From an uncultured Clostridia bacterium (lineage in GTDB: Bacteria > Bacillota > Clostridia > Christensenellales > Aristaeellaceae), in the NCBI GenBank assembly GCA_945877525.1, contig CAMDVP010000188.1:1-5972 (forward strand): 5,972 nt of DNA, read 5' to 3'. Within the stretch, counting starts at the first letter, position 1. The number at the start of each line of letters is the position of its first letter. Below are positions 5,853-5,972 of this stretch, piece by piece. The translations under genes were made by a program, and so were the position numbers. A model generated the notes under the pieces. It saw nothing but the letters and a program-made list of their open reading frames with translations, ran no database searches and had not been told where the DNA came from.

Positions 5853-5873
5853 GCATGATGCTGACATGCGGCC
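5849..5873 (+). repeat. Hairpin B in the rpsL-rpsG spacer
   Basis: GGCCGCAT (5849-5856) and ATGCGGCC (5866-5873) are perfect 8-bp complements around a 9-nt loop. The stem ends 47 nt before the rpsG ribosome binding site and competes with hairpin A for 5849-5852. No U-tract follows, so it is not an intrinsic terminator. Confidence 0.6.
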
Positions 5874-5932
5874 AACGGGAGACAAGCGCGCTTCCGCTGA
5901 ATGACAACGAAGAGTTTGTAGGAGGGAATACT

Positions 5933-5972
5933 ATGCCCCGTCGCGGTTTTGTACCCAAGCGCGAGGTGCTGC
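5933..5972 (+). CDS. rpsG: 30S ribosomal protein S7, RpsG (first 13 codons; runs off the right edge)
   Basis: S7 nucleates assembly of the 30S head and contacts the E-site tRNA and mRNA. Only MPRRGFVPKREVL is visible, which matches the highly conserved S7 start. GGAGGG at 5921-5926 gives a good ribosome binding site 7 nt from the ATG. Its position right after rpsL is the standard str-operon order, so fusA and tuf may follow beyond the window. Confidence 0.96.
   Translation, partial: MPRRGFVPKREVL

Larger units (their letters stand above)
5724..5932 (+). promoter_or_regulatory. Structured rpsL-rpsG intercistronic spacer
   Basis: No gene was found in these 209 nt, but several RNA hairpins can form. 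They are CAGCC/GGCTG (5742-5757), CTCCC/GGGAG (5781-5798), a 9-bp G+C-rich stem (5828-5852) and a perfect 8-bp stem (5849-5873). There is no U-tract after any of them and no convincing promoter; TTGACG at 5800-5805 lacks a -10. In E. coli, S7 represses translation by binding the rpsL-rpsG spacer, so an analogous site is plausible here, though the sequence shows only folding potential. Confidence 0.45.

Noticed and set aside
5073..5885. 270-residue minus-strand open frame
   Set aside because: It crosses the L7Ae gene, rpsL and their spacers antisense, in register with both genes; the sense genes are certain.

Overview
This window looks like chromosome of a fairly GC-rich member of the Bacillota, most likely Clostridia. 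The evidence is a Bacillus-like RpoB N-terminal half, an L7Ae-type small ribosomal protein directly before rpsL (a Bacillota str-operon trait), a SpoIID-family protein, GGAGG-type ribosome binding sites and sigma-A promoters close to consensus. No mobile element, CRISPR array, tRNA or rRNA gene was seen. I found no wholly new system. The unusual points are gene order, promoter and leader architecture, and one ribosomal protein substitution.

Layout. Positions 1-2720 (minus strand) hold the first 906 codons of rpoB, which runs out of the left edge. Positions 2721-2946 are a compact divergent region. It carries a strong rpoB promoter, a good promoter facing the other way, and an inverted repeat between them. 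Positions 2947-3846 (plus) encode a secreted, stand-alone metallo-beta-lactamase-fold protein resembling the C-terminal domain of ComEC. Positions 3852-4802 (minus) encode a SpoIID/LytB-family probable lipoprotein, convergent with the previous gene and only 5 bp from it. Positions 4803-5033 hold a strong promoter and a 71-nt leader for a rightward operon: an L7Ae-family RNA-binding protein (5034-5276), rpsL/S12 (5349-5723) and the start of rpsG/S7 (5933 to the right edge). No gene-free stretch exceeds 300 bp.

How it fits together. In most Bacillota, rpoB, rpoC, the L7Ae-like gene, rpsL and rpsG lie in one direction. Here rpoB points away from the L7Ae-rpsL-rpsG operon and has its own promoter, as expected if the rpoBC block had been inverted and two cell-envelope or secreted-protein genes now lie at the junction. 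The two house-keeping promoters are built alike: A-tracts, perfect TTGACA, 17-nt spacer, TGn-extended -10. They could therefore still respond together to growth rate. Ribosomal protein S12 carries Arg at position 88, where a Lys-to-Arg change is a known streptomycin-resistance substitution. The rifampicin region of RpoB keeps the sensitive-type residues.
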